In this document: positions 25,447-33,524 of the stretch, piece after piece
Numbering within the stretch: position 1 is the stretch's first letter
Layout: every line of letters begins with the position of its first letter
The notes under the pieces: generated by a model
The model's database searches: none
Told to the model about the DNA's origin: nothing
The model's input: only the letters and a program-made list of their open reading frames with translations
DNA from: Delftia acidovorans
Lineage (GTDB): Bacteria > Pseudomonadota > Gammaproteobacteria > Burkholderiales > Burkholderiaceae_C
Direction of reading: 5' to 3'
DNA: 36,502 bases
Assembly (NCBI GenBank): GCA_031286585.1
Contig: JAITUC010000036.1
Location: forward strand, 1-36,502
Position numbers and translations under genes: made by a program

Positions 25447-25957
25447 TGCCGCATCGCAAAAGTCTTCAAACGGCCCTCGGATTACCGCCACGAATGAAAC
25501 ACGAGCGACGTGAAAGAGACGCCAAAAGAAGCACCGACGAAGCACCGACGCGGGACAAGCAGCAGGACAACACTTATAGACGTGCGCGCTCTTGCAAACG
25601 CGCGCCGCATCGCCATATCCGGATTGTGAAGGACATGCAGCCGAAGGCCGTTGGCGAAAAGCAATTTTAACGCTGCCGAAACCGCTGCCGGCTGCATCGA
25701 GAAGTCCGTGCAATCCAGGCGGCAAGCGGCGGAAAACGTCAGGAAGTGCCGGGAAACCCTGCTGCCGATATGCGTACTATCACCGTCGGCAACGCATAGG
25801 GATTTAGGCTACACTGGCGTCGACCGTTGCCGGAGCGGCCTCGGCGGCCCGATCCGGTCCCGCCTGGCAAGGCTTGGCACCCCCGGATATATTTTGAGTT
25901 TTGGTGTATCGTGGCGAGCAATTCAATCAGCCTCGATCCGAAAGAGGTATTCATACA
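25447..25957. other. Gene-free region between ffs and trxA
   Basis: About 510 bases with lower GC than the flanks and no convincing reading frame. It includes an 11-base tandem repeat (25,528-25,549). A TACACT box near 25,811 and the A/T-rich stretch around 25,888-25,905 could belong to trxA promoters; neither has a clear -35. Confidence 0.5.
25528..25549. repeat. 11-base perfect tandem duplication
   Basis: GAAGCACCGAC is repeated twice head to tail in the ffs-trxA spacer. It has no known role. Confidence 0.6.
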
Positions 25958-26284
25958 ATGAGCGAACAAATCAAGCACATTAGCGACGCATCGTTCGAAC
26001 AGGACGTCGTGAAATCCGACAAGCCCGTGCTGCTGGACTTCTGGGCCGAATGGTGCGGCCCCTGCAAGATGATCGCGCCGATTCTCGACGAGGTTGCGAA
26101 GGACTACGGCGATCGCCTCCAGATTGCGAAGATCAACGTTGACGAGCATCAATCGACGCCGGTGAAGTTCGGCGTGCGCGGCATCCCCACGCTGATCCTC
26201 TTCAAGAACGGCGCCGTCGCGGCGCAGAAGGTCGGCGCGCTCTCGAAGTCGCAACTCACCGCGTTCCTGGATAGCCACCTGTAA
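25958..26284 (+). CDS. trxA: Thioredoxin 1
   Basis: The 108-residue housekeeping thioredoxin, reducing protein disulfides in the cytoplasm with electrons from thioredoxin reductase. The active site is WCGPC (C33, C36), with the buried acid in LLDFWAEW and the cis-proline in [14 protein letters not shown] precedes the ATG; an upstream in-frame start would add a non-conserved extension. It precedes rho by 302 bases, an order conserved from E. coli to Burkholderia. Leucine codons here are often CTC, matching the right-hand part of the window. Confidence 0.97.
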   Translation: MSEQIKHISDASFEQDVVKSDKPVLLDFWAEWCGPCKMIAPILDEVAKDYGDRLQIAKINVDEHQSTPVKFGVRGIPTLILFKNGAVAAQKVGALSKSQLTAFLDSHL

Positions 26285-26586
26285 AAAGCGCTTCACCGCC
26301 CTGCCGCACGAGCCGGTCTTTGTTCCTGCCGGCTCGAGCCGCGAAAGCCAGTAGCGGCAAACGGCGAATCGGCGGGCGAATCAAAGGTGCGTGTTGTCCA
26401 CCGACAACACGCACCGCAAAAACATGCCGAAACTTGCCGCCGGGCTCGACTGGCGGCTTCCGGCGTGTGCTATGCTAGAATTCATAAAGCGTCTACCCGG
26501 CGCCCTTATATAAGTCCTTGAGCGGTTCCGCTCGCTTCTTTCCCCCAGACTTCTTTTCGTCGCATCCTCCCCGACGGGTTCTCCGT
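26285..26586 (+). promoter_or_regulatory. trxA-rho intergenic region and probable rho leader
   Basis: The 302 bases contain two inverted repeats: CGAGCCGG with CCGGCTCG (26,309-26,336, 12-base loop) and the perfect hairpin at 26,386-26,415. A TAGAAT box at 26,475-26,480 may be a -10 for rho. No gene is seen. In E. coli the rho leader is the site of Rho autoregulation, so a similar role is possible. Confidence 0.4.
26386..26415. repeat. Perfect 13-base-pair hairpin upstream of rho
   Basis: GGTGCGTGTTGTC and its exact reverse complement flank CACC. No T tract follows on either strand, so it is not a standard intrinsic terminator. Confidence 0.7.
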
Positions 26587-27849
26587 ATGCATCTTTCCGA
26601 GCTCAAGTCTCTGCACGTGTCCGAATTGATCGAGATGGCCAATGGCCTCGAGATCGAAAATGCGAACCGCCTGCGCAAGCAGGAACTGATGTTCGCGATT
26701 CTCAAAAAACGCGCCAAGACGGGCGAAACGATCTTCGGCGACGGTACGCTCGAAGTGCTGCCGGATGGCTTCGGCTTCCTGCGCTCGCCGGAAACGTCGT
26801 ATCTCGCGAGCACGGACGATATCTATATCAGCCCGTCGCAAATTCGCCGCTTCAACCTGCACACCGGCGACACGATCGAAGGCGAAGTGCGTACGCCGAA
26901 GGACGGCGAGCGCTACTTCGCGCTCGTGAAGGTGGACAAGGTCAATGGCCAGCCGCCCGAGGCCTCGAAGCACAAGATCATGTTCGAGAACCTCACGCCG
27001 CTGCACCCGAACAAGGTGCTGCTGCTCGAGCGCGAGATGCGCGGAGAGGAGAACGTGACGGGCCGCATCATCGACATGATCGCGCCCATCGGCAAGGGTC
27101 AGCGCGGCCTGCTGGTCGCCTCGCCCAAGTCTGGCAAGACCGTGATGCTCCAGCACATCGCGCACGCCATCAAGCAGAATCACCCCGACGTGATCCTGTT
27201 CGTGCTGCTGATCGACGAGCGTCCTGAAGAAGTGACCGAAATGCAGCGCTCGGTGGCGGGCGAAGTGATCGCCTCGACCTTCGACGAACCGGCCGCGCGT
27301 CACGTGCAAGTGGCCGAAATGGTGATCGAGAAGGCCAAGCGCCTCGTCGAAATGAAGCACGACGTCGTGATTCTGCTCGACTCCATCACGCGTCTCGCGC
27401 GTGCGTACAACACCGTTGTGCCCGCATCGGGCAAGGTGCTCACGGGCGGTGTGGACGCCAACGCGCTGCAACGTCCGAAGCGCTTCTTCGGCGCCGCGCG
27501 CAATATCGAAGAAGGCGGCTCGCTCACCATCATCGGCACCGCGCTGATCGAAACCGGCAGCCGCATGGACGACGTGATCTACGAAGAGTTCAAGGGCACC
27601 GGCAACATGGAAGTGCACCTCGAGCGCCGTCTCGCGGAAAAGCGCGTCTACCCGTCCATCAACCTGAACAAGTCGGGCACGCGCCGCGAAGAACTGCTGA
27701 TCAAGCCGGACATCCTCCAGAAGATCTGGGTGTTGCGCAAGTTCATCCACGATATGGACGAAGTCGAGGCCATGGAATTCCTGCTCGACAAGATTCGCCA
27801 GACGAAGAACAACTCCGAGTTCTTCGACATGATGCGTCGTGGCGGCTAA
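26587..27849 (+). CDS. rho: Transcription termination factor Rho
   Basis: Hexameric RNA-dependent ATPase and helicase that ends transcription at C-rich sites. The 420-residue product has the N-terminal helical and cold-shock-like RNA-binding domain ([12 protein letters not shown]), the P-loop SPKSGKT at 179-185 in place of the E. coli APPKAGKT, Walker B with [13 protein letters not shown], the Q-loop and R-loop regions, and the C-terminal FFDMMRR. The start MHLSELKSL matches the family; the 23 residues upstream do not. A terminator follows closely. Confidence 0.97.
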   Translation: MHLSELKSLHVSELIEMANGLEIENANRLRKQELMFAILKKRAKTGETIFGDGTLEVLPDGFGFLRSPETSYLASTDDIYISPSQIRRFNLHTGDTIEGEVRTPKDGERYFALVKVDKVNGQPPEASKHKIMFENLTPLHPNKVLLLEREMRGEENVTGRIIDMIAPIGKGQRGLLVASPKSGKTVMLQHIAHAIKQNHPDVILFVLLIDERPEEVTEMQRSVAGEVIASTFDEPAARHVQVAEMVIEKAKRLVEMKHDVVILLDSITRLARAYNTVVPASGKVLTGGVDANALQRPKRFFGAARNIEEGGSLTIIGTALIETGSRMDDVIYEEFKGTGNMEVHLERRLAEKRVYPSINLNKSGTRREELLIKPDILQKIWVLRKFIHDMDEVEAMEFLLDKIRQTKNNSEFFDMMRRGG

Positions 27850-27880
27850 GGCCTCGCCCATCCCGGCTCCAGTGCCCCGC

Positions 27881-27907
27881 AAACGCCCGCTCACGCGGGC
27901 GTTTGTC
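27881..27907 (+). terminator. Terminator after rho
   Basis: A ten-base perfect stem, AAACGCCCGC-TCAC-GCGGGCGTTT, 31 bases after the rho stop; the right arm supplies a short T run, followed by GTCATTT. Confidence 0.75.
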
Positions 27908-27978
27908 ATTTCTGGCCGGGTTTCCAGCAGCGCCTGATCGGCACAGTCTCATTGTGCCGGGTCAATCTCACAACCTGT

Positions 27979-28005
27979 ACGTGAACGTTCACGTTGAACT
28001 ATAAT
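27979..28005 (+). promoter_or_regulatory. Palindromic promoter-operator of the MerR-MFS pair
   Basis: A perfect 16-base palindrome ACGTGAACGTTCACGT (27,979-27,994) overlaps a second dyad GTTCA-CGT-TGAAC (27,987-27,999), which abuts TATAAT (28,000-28,005). MerR-type regulators bind dyads between the -35 and -10 boxes, so autoregulation by the adjacent MerR protein is likely. Confidence 0.65.
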
Positions 28006-28050
28006 CCGGCTGTTGTTGTTTTCGTCGCCGCCCCATGCGGCCACCCACCC

Positions 28051-28605
28051 ATGTCCAGGGATTCCAGCACGCTGCTGACGGTGCGCGACGCCGCCCAGCG
28101 GCTCAACGTCACGCCGCGCACGCTCAAGTACTACGAGGAGCGCGGCCTCGTCACGCCCACGCGCAGCGAGGGCCGCTACCGCCTCTATGACGAGCACGAC
28201 CTCGAGCAATTTGCCCGCATCCTGCGGCTGCGCGCGCTGGGCTTCTCGTTGCATGGCATTACCGAGATGCTCAAACGCCCGCTCGAATCGGTCGGCGACG
28301 GCCGCCGGCGCTATTCGCAGGAATCGCTGCAGCAGATCGCCGACGCGCTCGCACAGCAAATCGGCACGCTCGATGCGCGTATCGCTGCCGTGCGCCGCGA
28401 ATTGAAGGAAGCGCAGACGGTGCGCACCGAGCTCGCCGACGATCTCGATTATCTGCGCCAGCGCCTCGCCGGCGTGCCATCGGAGACGCTGATCGGCGAG
28501 CGGCTTGCCGCTACGCGCCGGAACAAGGAGGTGGCCAAAACCGCGGAGCCGCAAGAAGGCGATGACGGCGAACGCGCCAGCGGGCACGGGAGCGCTCGCA
28601 AATGA
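28051..28605 (+). CDS. MerR family transcriptional regulator
   Basis: A 184-residue MerR-type regulator. The winged helix-turn-helix is at the N-terminus (LTVRDAAQRLNVTPRTLKYYEERGLV would span residues 8-33), followed by the family motif for the wing, GRYRLYDEHDLEQF, and LRALGFSLHGI. A long coiled-coil dimerisation helix follows. No cysteine or metal-binding pattern is visible in the effector end, so an organic ligand is more likely than a metal. The ATG at 28,051 was chosen because the region before it holds the promoter. Its stop overlaps the MFS start (ATGA), so it probably controls the efflux pump. Confidence 0.9.
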   Translation: MSRDSSTLLTVRDAAQRLNVTPRTLKYYEERGLVTPTRSEGRYRLYDEHDLEQFARILRLRALGFSLHGITEMLKRPLESVGDGRRRYSQESLQQIADALAQQIGTLDARIAAVRRELKEAQTVRTELADDLDYLRQRLAGVPSETLIGERLAATRRNKEVAKTAEPQEGDDGERASGHGSARK

Positions 28606-30161
28606 GCGGCGCGTCCACGCGCGAGCCGGTCCCTGCCATGACGACGCGGCTGCGAGGTGACTTTTTCCCCTGGGTGCTCGCGCTCGCAACCGGCCTCGAC
28701 TACTACGACAACGCCATCTTTTCGTTTTTCGTGAGCTATATCGCCGGCGGCATCAATGCCTCGCCCGACGAACTCGTCTGGGCGTCCAGCGCCTACGCCG
28801 TGTGTGCCGTGCTCGGCATCCTGCAGCAGCAGTGGTGGGTCGAGCGCATCGGCTACCGCCGTTATGTGGGCGGCTGCCTGCTGCTTTATTCCGCAGGCGC
28901 GGTGGCGGCGGCGCTGTGCGAATCGTCGATCGAACTCGCTTTCGCACGCGGTTTCCAGGGCTACTTCATCGGCCCGATGATGGGCACCTGCCGCATCCTC
29001 ATCCAGATTTCCTTCACGCCACAGCAACGGCCCGTGGCCACGCGCGCGTTTCTGATCCTGATCGTGCTCTCCAGCGCGCTCGCGCCGCTCGCGGGCGGCT
29101 TTCTCGTCTCGCATTTCGACTGGCGCGCCCTCTTCGCGTTTTCCGCGCCCGCGGGCGTGCTTTATGCGGCGCTCGCCCTGCTTGCGCTGCCCAACGCCGG
29201 CCACGTGCTCCCCGAAGAGCGTGGCGACACGCATTTCTGGCCCTATATCATCTTTGCGCTGGCCCAAGGCGCGCTTCAGATCGCCATGCAGCAGGTGCGC
29301 TTCTCGCTCTTCAGCACCTCGCCCGGCATCATTCTGCTGACCCTGGGCGGTATGGCGGCGCTCGCGTGGTTTGTCTGGCACCAGTGGCATCATCCGAAGC
29401 CGCTCATGCGTCTGCATGCGCTACGCGAGAAACCGTTTCGCGTGGGGTTGCTGCTCTACATGGTCTATTACTACCAGAGCACCGCGCTCAGTTATCTGGT
29501 CTCGCGTTTTCTCGAAGGCGGGCTGAACTATCCCGTGGAGAATGCCGGGCGCCTGACCGGCATCACCTCGCTGATCTCGGCCTCCGCGCTGTTCTTCTAT
29601 TTCCGCTACGCGAAGTTCATCACGCACAAAAAGTGGATCATCGTGCCGGGCTTCGTGCTCGCGGCGTTCATCTCGTTCTGGATGACGCACCTCACGCCCG
29701 ACACCAGCGAAAGCTGGCTCATTTTCCCGCTGCTGCTGCGCGGCTTGCTGCTCCTCTTCATCGTGCTGCCGGTGGCGAACCTCACGTTCCGCATCTTCGC
29801 CATCGAGGAGTTCACGCACGGATATCGCTTGAAAAACGTCGTCCGTCAGTTGACGATATCGTTCGCGACCGCAACGATTATCATCGTCGAGCAGCACCGG
29901 CTCGCGCTGCACCAGACGCGGCTCGCGGAATTCGTGAACCCGCTCAACCCGATCTTCCAGAACACGTACGCGACGCTCTCGCATGCCTTCGAAGCGCTCG
30001 GCCGCTCGCCCGGCGAGGCGCACGGGCTCGCGCTCGCGCAGATGAGCCGGATGGTCGCGCAGCAGGCGAGTTTTTTGAGCTCGCTCGACGGGTTCTATTT
30101 CCTGATCGGCGTGGCCGTGTGCGGCGGCATTTTCGCCGCCTGGCAAAAACAGATCGACTGA
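28602..30161 (+). CDS. MFS transporter, DHA2-like (14 TM) drug efflux type
   Basis: A 519-residue integral membrane protein with about 14 hydrophobic segments, the layout of the EmrB/QacA group of proton-driven drug exporters. The N-terminal part (VLALATGLDYYDNAIFSFFV) carries the family's acidic residue in TM1, and the ARGFQGYFIGPMMG stretch matches the TM4 region. No EmrA-type membrane fusion gene is next to it. It overlaps the MerR gene by four bases, suggesting substrate-inducible efflux. The actual substrate is unknown. Confidence 0.88.
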   Translation: MSGASTREPVPAMTTRLRGDFFPWVLALATGLDYYDNAIFSFFVSYIAGGINASPDELVWASSAYAVCAVLGILQQQWWVERIGYRRYVGGCLLLYSAGAVAAALCESSIELAFARGFQGYFIGPMMGTCRILIQISFTPQQRPVATRAFLILIVLSSALAPLAGGFLVSHFDWRALFAFSAPAGVLYAALALLALPNAGHVLPEERGDTHFWPYIIFALAQGALQIAMQQVRFSLFSTSPGIILLTLGGMAALAWFVWHQWHHPKPLMRLHALREKPFRVGLLLYMVYYYQSTALSYLVSRFLEGGLNYPVENAGRLTGITSLISASALFFYFRYAKFITHKKWIIVPGFVLAAFISFWMTHLTPDTSESWLIFPLLLRGLLLLFIVLPVANLTFRIFAIEEFTHGYRLKNVVRQLTISFATATIIIVEQHRLALHQTRLAEFVNPLNPIFQNTYATLSHAFEALGRSPGEAHGLALAQMSRMVAQQASFLSSLDGFYFLIGVAVCGGIFAAWQKQID

Positions 30162-30215
30162 GCCGCGGAGCCCCCGGGACGCAGTTGAAGACGTAACCCA
30201 AGACGCAATCGAGCG

Positions 30216-31061
30216 ATGCTTTCGAAACTGACCCACTGGCTAGGCGCGCGCCGCCGCGAAAAGGCGCTGCGCGCGTATGCGATCGACGATGCGCTCTGGC
30301 AGGCGACGCTCGCCGGCCTGCCGTTCCTTGCGCACCTCAGCGCCGCCGATCGCGCGCGCCTGCGCGAGCTCACGAGCCTCTTTCTTGCACAAAAGGAATT
30401 TTCCACGGCACACGAGCTCGAGCTCACCGACCGGATCGCGGTGGCGATCGCCGCGCAGGCATCGCTGCCGGTGCTCAATCTTTCACTCGATCTCTACAAG
30501 GGCTGGGTTGGCGTGACCGTCTACCCCGGCGAGTTCGTGATTCGCAAGACCGTCGAGGACGAGGACGGCGTGGTGCACGAAGTCGAGCACGACGCGAGCG
30601 GCGAAGCGTGGGAAGGCGGACCCGTGATCCTCTCGTGGGAAGACGCGCAGATGACCGACGGCAGCGACGCCTACAACGTCGTGATTCACGAGTTCGCGCA
30701 CAAGATCGACATGCTCAATGGCGAGCCCGACGGCCATCCGCCCCTTTTTCGCCGCTGGCACGCGCCGATCGACGGGCAAGCCTGGGCCGATGTGTTCGAC
30801 AACGCCTACGACCAGTTCTGCGACAAGGTGGACGCCGTGCCCGAGCGCCGCTGGGCACGCTTCGAGCGCGATTCGCTGATCGATCCCTATGCCGCCGACC
30901 ATCCCTCGGAATTCTTCGCCGTGTGCAGCGAAGCGCTGTTCGTCAAGCCCAAGGCGTTCGAGGCGGAATATCCCGAGCTGTACCGTTTGCTCGCGTGCTA
31001 TTACCGGCAGGATCCGGCCAGGGTGGGCGCCCTGGACACGCTTTCCGCCCCACCTGTGTGA
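30216..31061 (+). CDS. mtfA: Zinc-dependent peptidase MtfA (M90 family)
   Basis: A 281-residue cytosolic metallopeptidase of the MtfA/M90 family. The zinc site is HEFAH (158-162), with the third ligand glutamate probably in PSEFFAVCSEALF; the upstream AYNVVIHEFAHKIDM block and the N-terminal FLAHLSAADRARLRELT region are typical. In E. coli MtfA binds the repressor Mlc and thereby affects glucose uptake; whether that holds here is unknown. It stands 54 bases after the MFS gene and may share its transcript. The right-lineage codon use continues. Confidence 0.92.
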   Translation: MLSKLTHWLGARRREKALRAYAIDDALWQATLAGLPFLAHLSAADRARLRELTSLFLAQKEFSTAHELELTDRIAVAIAAQASLPVLNLSLDLYKGWVGVTVYPGEFVIRKTVEDEDGVVHEVEHDASGEAWEGGPVILSWEDAQMTDGSDAYNVVIHEFAHKIDMLNGEPDGHPPLFRRWHAPIDGQAWADVFDNAYDQFCDKVDAVPERRWARFERDSLIDPYAADHPSEFFAVCSEALFVKPKAFEAEYPELYRLLACYYRQDPARVGALDTLSAPPV

Positions 31062-31085
31062 ACTCGCCACGCGAGACGGCAAAAA

Positions 31086-31115
31086 TTCGCCAACCGGCTG
31101 ATTTTCTGGCATAAT
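31086..31115 (+). promoter_or_regulatory. Candidate rpmE2 promoter
   Basis: TTCGCC (31,086-31,091), an 18-base spacer and CATAAT (31,110-31,115) fit sigma-70 boxes. The leader would be about 88 nt and contains a small hairpin, CCTTC-ATCCT-GAAGG, at 31,158-31,172. Confidence 0.5.
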
Positions 31116-31209
31116 CGCCGTTTTTCGACCTTGGGCAAGTGGCTCGCGCCGAAATGACCTTCATCCTGAAGGCACGCGGGTTGGCTACCGCCAGATTTAA
31201 GGAAAGACC

Positions 31210-31473
31210 ATGAAAGAAGGCATTCACCCGGATTACCGCGAAGTCCTGTTCATCGACGTTTCGAACGACTTCAAGTTTGTGACCCGTTCGACCATCCAGA
31301 CGCGCGAAACCGCCGAATTCAACGGCAAGACCTACCCGCTCGCGAAGATCGAAGTCTCGTCGGAATCGCATCCGTTCTACACGGGCACGCAAAAGATCAT
31401 GGACACGGCCGGCCGTGTCGAGAAGTTCAACAAGAAGTTCGGCGCGCGCGCCACGGGCAAGGTTGCAAAGTAA
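31210..31473 (+). CDS. rpmE2: Ribosomal protein L31, type B
   Basis: An 87-residue L31 of the B type, a protein of the large ribosomal subunit. It starts [18 protein letters not shown] and has the [11 protein letters not shown] motif. It lacks the CxxC zinc ribbon of the A type, the form usually associated with growth in low zinc, but in Burkholderia the B type appears to be a standard copy. AAGGA precedes the ATG. A strong palindromic terminator follows. Confidence 0.96.
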   Translation: MKEGIHPDYREVLFIDVSNDFKFVTRSTIQTRETAEFNGKTYPLAKIEVSSESHPFYTGTQKIMDTAGRVEKFNKKFGARATGKVAK

Positions 31474-31520
31474 GCTCTCGAAGCAAACTTCGCACGCCGG
31501 CCTCACAGCCGGTCCCGCAC

Positions 31521-31549
31521 AAAAAGGGCAGCGTACGCTGCCCTTTTTT
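31521..31549. terminator. Bidirectional terminator after rpmE2
   Basis: GGGCAGCGTACGCTGCCC is a perfect palindrome flanked by five A on the left and six T on the right, so it can act on either strand. It is 48 bases after the rpmE2 stop. Confidence 0.9.
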
Positions 31550-31764
31550 GTTTTCGCCAGGCTTTGACAACACTGTTTCATCGGTTTCCTTGTATTGGCA
31601 TCCAGACTGCGCCGTGACGCGCGCCGGCGCAGGCGGCTAGAATGCCGGATGCTCCCGACCGGTGGCGCACGACAGCGCGCCGTGGCAATCACCCGGCTGC
31701 CCGACGTTCCGCCCCGCGGCAAGTGCCGCATCCCGGTCCGCTTACCCGAATTCCTTCGCACTGC

Positions 31765-33519
31765 ATGAAGCCTGCCATTCGCCTGACCGCCTCCGCCACC
31801 AGCGCCTTGCCGCGCTGGCTTCTGCTGACCATCTGTATCGTCTTCGCTTCGTTTGGCCTGTTCGGCCGCGACCCCTGGAAGAACGAGGATGCAGCCGGCT
31901 TCGGCGTGATGTGGACGATGGCGGGCGGCACCACGCACGACTGGCTGCTGCCGAACCTCGTCGGCAAATACATCACCGCGAACGGCCCGCTCGGCTACTG
32001 GCTCGGCGCCCTCTGCATCCGCCTCTTCGCGCCCTGGGTGGACGCGAGCAACGCCTCGCGCGTGGCCACCGGCGTGCTGTTCTGCTGCGCGTGCGCCTTC
32101 GTCTGGTACGGCGCCTATCTGCTCGGCCGGCGCCCCGAAGTGCAACCGTTCAAATACGCCTTCGGCGGCGAGCCCGAGCCGCGCGACTACGGCCGCACCC
32201 TCGGCGACGGCGCCTTGCTCATTCTGCTCGCCTGCTTCGGTCTTGCCGAGCGCGGCCATGAAACCACGCCGCAACTGATGCAGTTCATGGGCATCGCGAT
32301 GCTGGTCTACGGCCTCGTGCGCGCCATCGACAAGCCCGTGCAGGGTGCGCTCTGGTGGGGCCTTGCGCTCGGTGTGGTGATGCTCTCGAGCGGGCCCGTG
32401 CTGGTGGGCGCGCTGCTCGTCGGCACGCTGGTCATGCTCGCTGTCGCGCCCGAGACGCGCTCGCGCTGGCTGCTCGTGGCCGGCTTGCCGGTCGCGCTCG
32501 CGGTCTCGCTCTCCTGGCCGCTCGTCACGCTGTACCTCTATCCCACCGACGGCGTGTGGTTCCTCGATCAATGGGCACGCATGAGCGTCAATGCGTTCGC
32601 CGGCCCGCCGGGCTCGGTGCTGCGCTACGCGGCAAAGAACCTGCCGCTCTTCACGTGGCCGGCCTGGCCGCTCGCGATCTGGGCCTGGATAAGCTGGGCA
32701 GGGTTGCGCCGCGCGCCCCATATCGCGATTCCGCTCTCGGTCATCGTGCCGCTCCTGATCCTCGTGATCGTGCAAAGCCACGAAACGAACCTGCTCTTCA
32801 TGCTCGTGCTGCCCGCGCTCTCGATGCTGGCGACTTTCGCGCTGCCCACGCTCAAGCGTGGCGCGATCAACGCGATCGACTGGTTCGCGGTGCTGAGCTT
32901 CACGATTCTCAGCACCTTCGTGTGGCTCGTCTGGCTCGCCGGCATGACCGGCTTCCCGGCGCCGCTCGCGCGCAACCTCGCGCGCCTCGTGCCCGGCTTC
33001 GTGCCGCAATTCAAGATTCTTTCGTTCGTGTGCGCGGTGGCCGTTACCGTGTGCTGGGTGGTGCTCGCGCACTGGCGCGTCGCGCGGCACCCGAAGGTGC
33101 TCTGGCGCAGCGTCGTGCTTTCGAGTGGCGGCACCACGCTCATGTGGGTGCTGCTGATGACGCTGTGGCTGCCGGTCGTCAACTACAGCCGGACCTACAA
33201 GGACGTCGCGGAGCAAATCGCCGCGCACCTGCCCGCCGACTATCAGTGCATCTCGCCCGTGCGCCTCGGCGACGCGCAGATCGCCACCTTCGCGTACTTC
33301 GGCAAAATGCACTTCTCGTTCAACGACGACTGCGACGTGATCCTGCGTCAGGATACGCAGGACTACGGCGAGCCGAGCTCGATGTCGAACTTCGTCTGGA
33401 AACTCGTCTGGGAAGGCCGTCGCGCGGCCGACCGCGACGAGCGCTTCCGCCTCTACGTGCGCATCGACCGCCCGCAGCCGCCGCTGAAGAAGCACATCTG
33501 GCGCAAGCGGCCGGATTGA
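31765..33519 (+). CDS. GT39/ArnT-like membrane glycosyltransferase
   Basis: A 584-residue integral membrane protein with about a dozen hydrophobic segments and a C-terminal soluble part from about residue 490. The first periplasmic loop has GRDPWKNED, like the acidic catalytic loop of the protein-mannosyltransferase and ArnT families, which use polyprenyl-phosphate sugars. The acceptor, perhaps lipid A or a glycan, cannot be told. The start MKPAIRL was chosen because it is followed at once by the first membrane helix. A TAGAAT box at 31,638-31,643 could be its -10, giving a leader of about 115 nt. The next gene begins five bases after its stop. Confidence 0.8.
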   Translation: MKPAIRLTASATSALPRWLLLTICIVFASFGLFGRDPWKNEDAAGFGVMWTMAGGTTHDWLLPNLVGKYITANGPLGYWLGALCIRLFAPWVDASNASRVATGVLFCCACAFVWYGAYLLGRRPEVQPFKYAFGGEPEPRDYGRTLGDGALLILLACFGLAERGHETTPQLMQFMGIAMLVYGLVRAIDKPVQGALWWGLALGVVMLSSGPVLVGALLVGTLVMLAVAPETRSRWLLVAGLPVALAVSLSWPLVTLYLYPTDGVWFLDQWARMSVNAFAGPPGSVLRYAAKNLPLFTWPAWPLAIWAWISWAGLRRAPHIAIPLSVIVPLLILVIVQSHETNLLFMLVLPALSMLATFALPTLKRGAINAIDWFAVLSFTILSTFVWLVWLAGMTGFPAPLARNLARLVPGFVPQFKILSFVCAVAVTVCWVVLAHWRVARHPKVLWRSVVLSSGGTTLMWVLLMTLWLPVVNYSRTYKDVAEQIAAHLPADYQCISPVRLGDAQIATFAYFGKMHFSFNDDCDVILRQDTQDYGEPSSMSNFVWKLVWEGRRAADRDERFRLYVRIDRPQPPLKKHIWRKRPD

Positions 33520-33524
33520 GGCCC

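Noticed and set aside
25447..25957. A small protein gene or tRNA in the ffs-trxA spacer
   Set aside because: Short frames have poor codon use and no motif, and no tRNA-like arm pattern was found.
31564..31569. TTGACA as the -35 of a promoter for the glycosyltransferase
   Set aside because: No acceptable -10 box lies 16-18 bases downstream; the TAGAAT at 31,638 is too far away.
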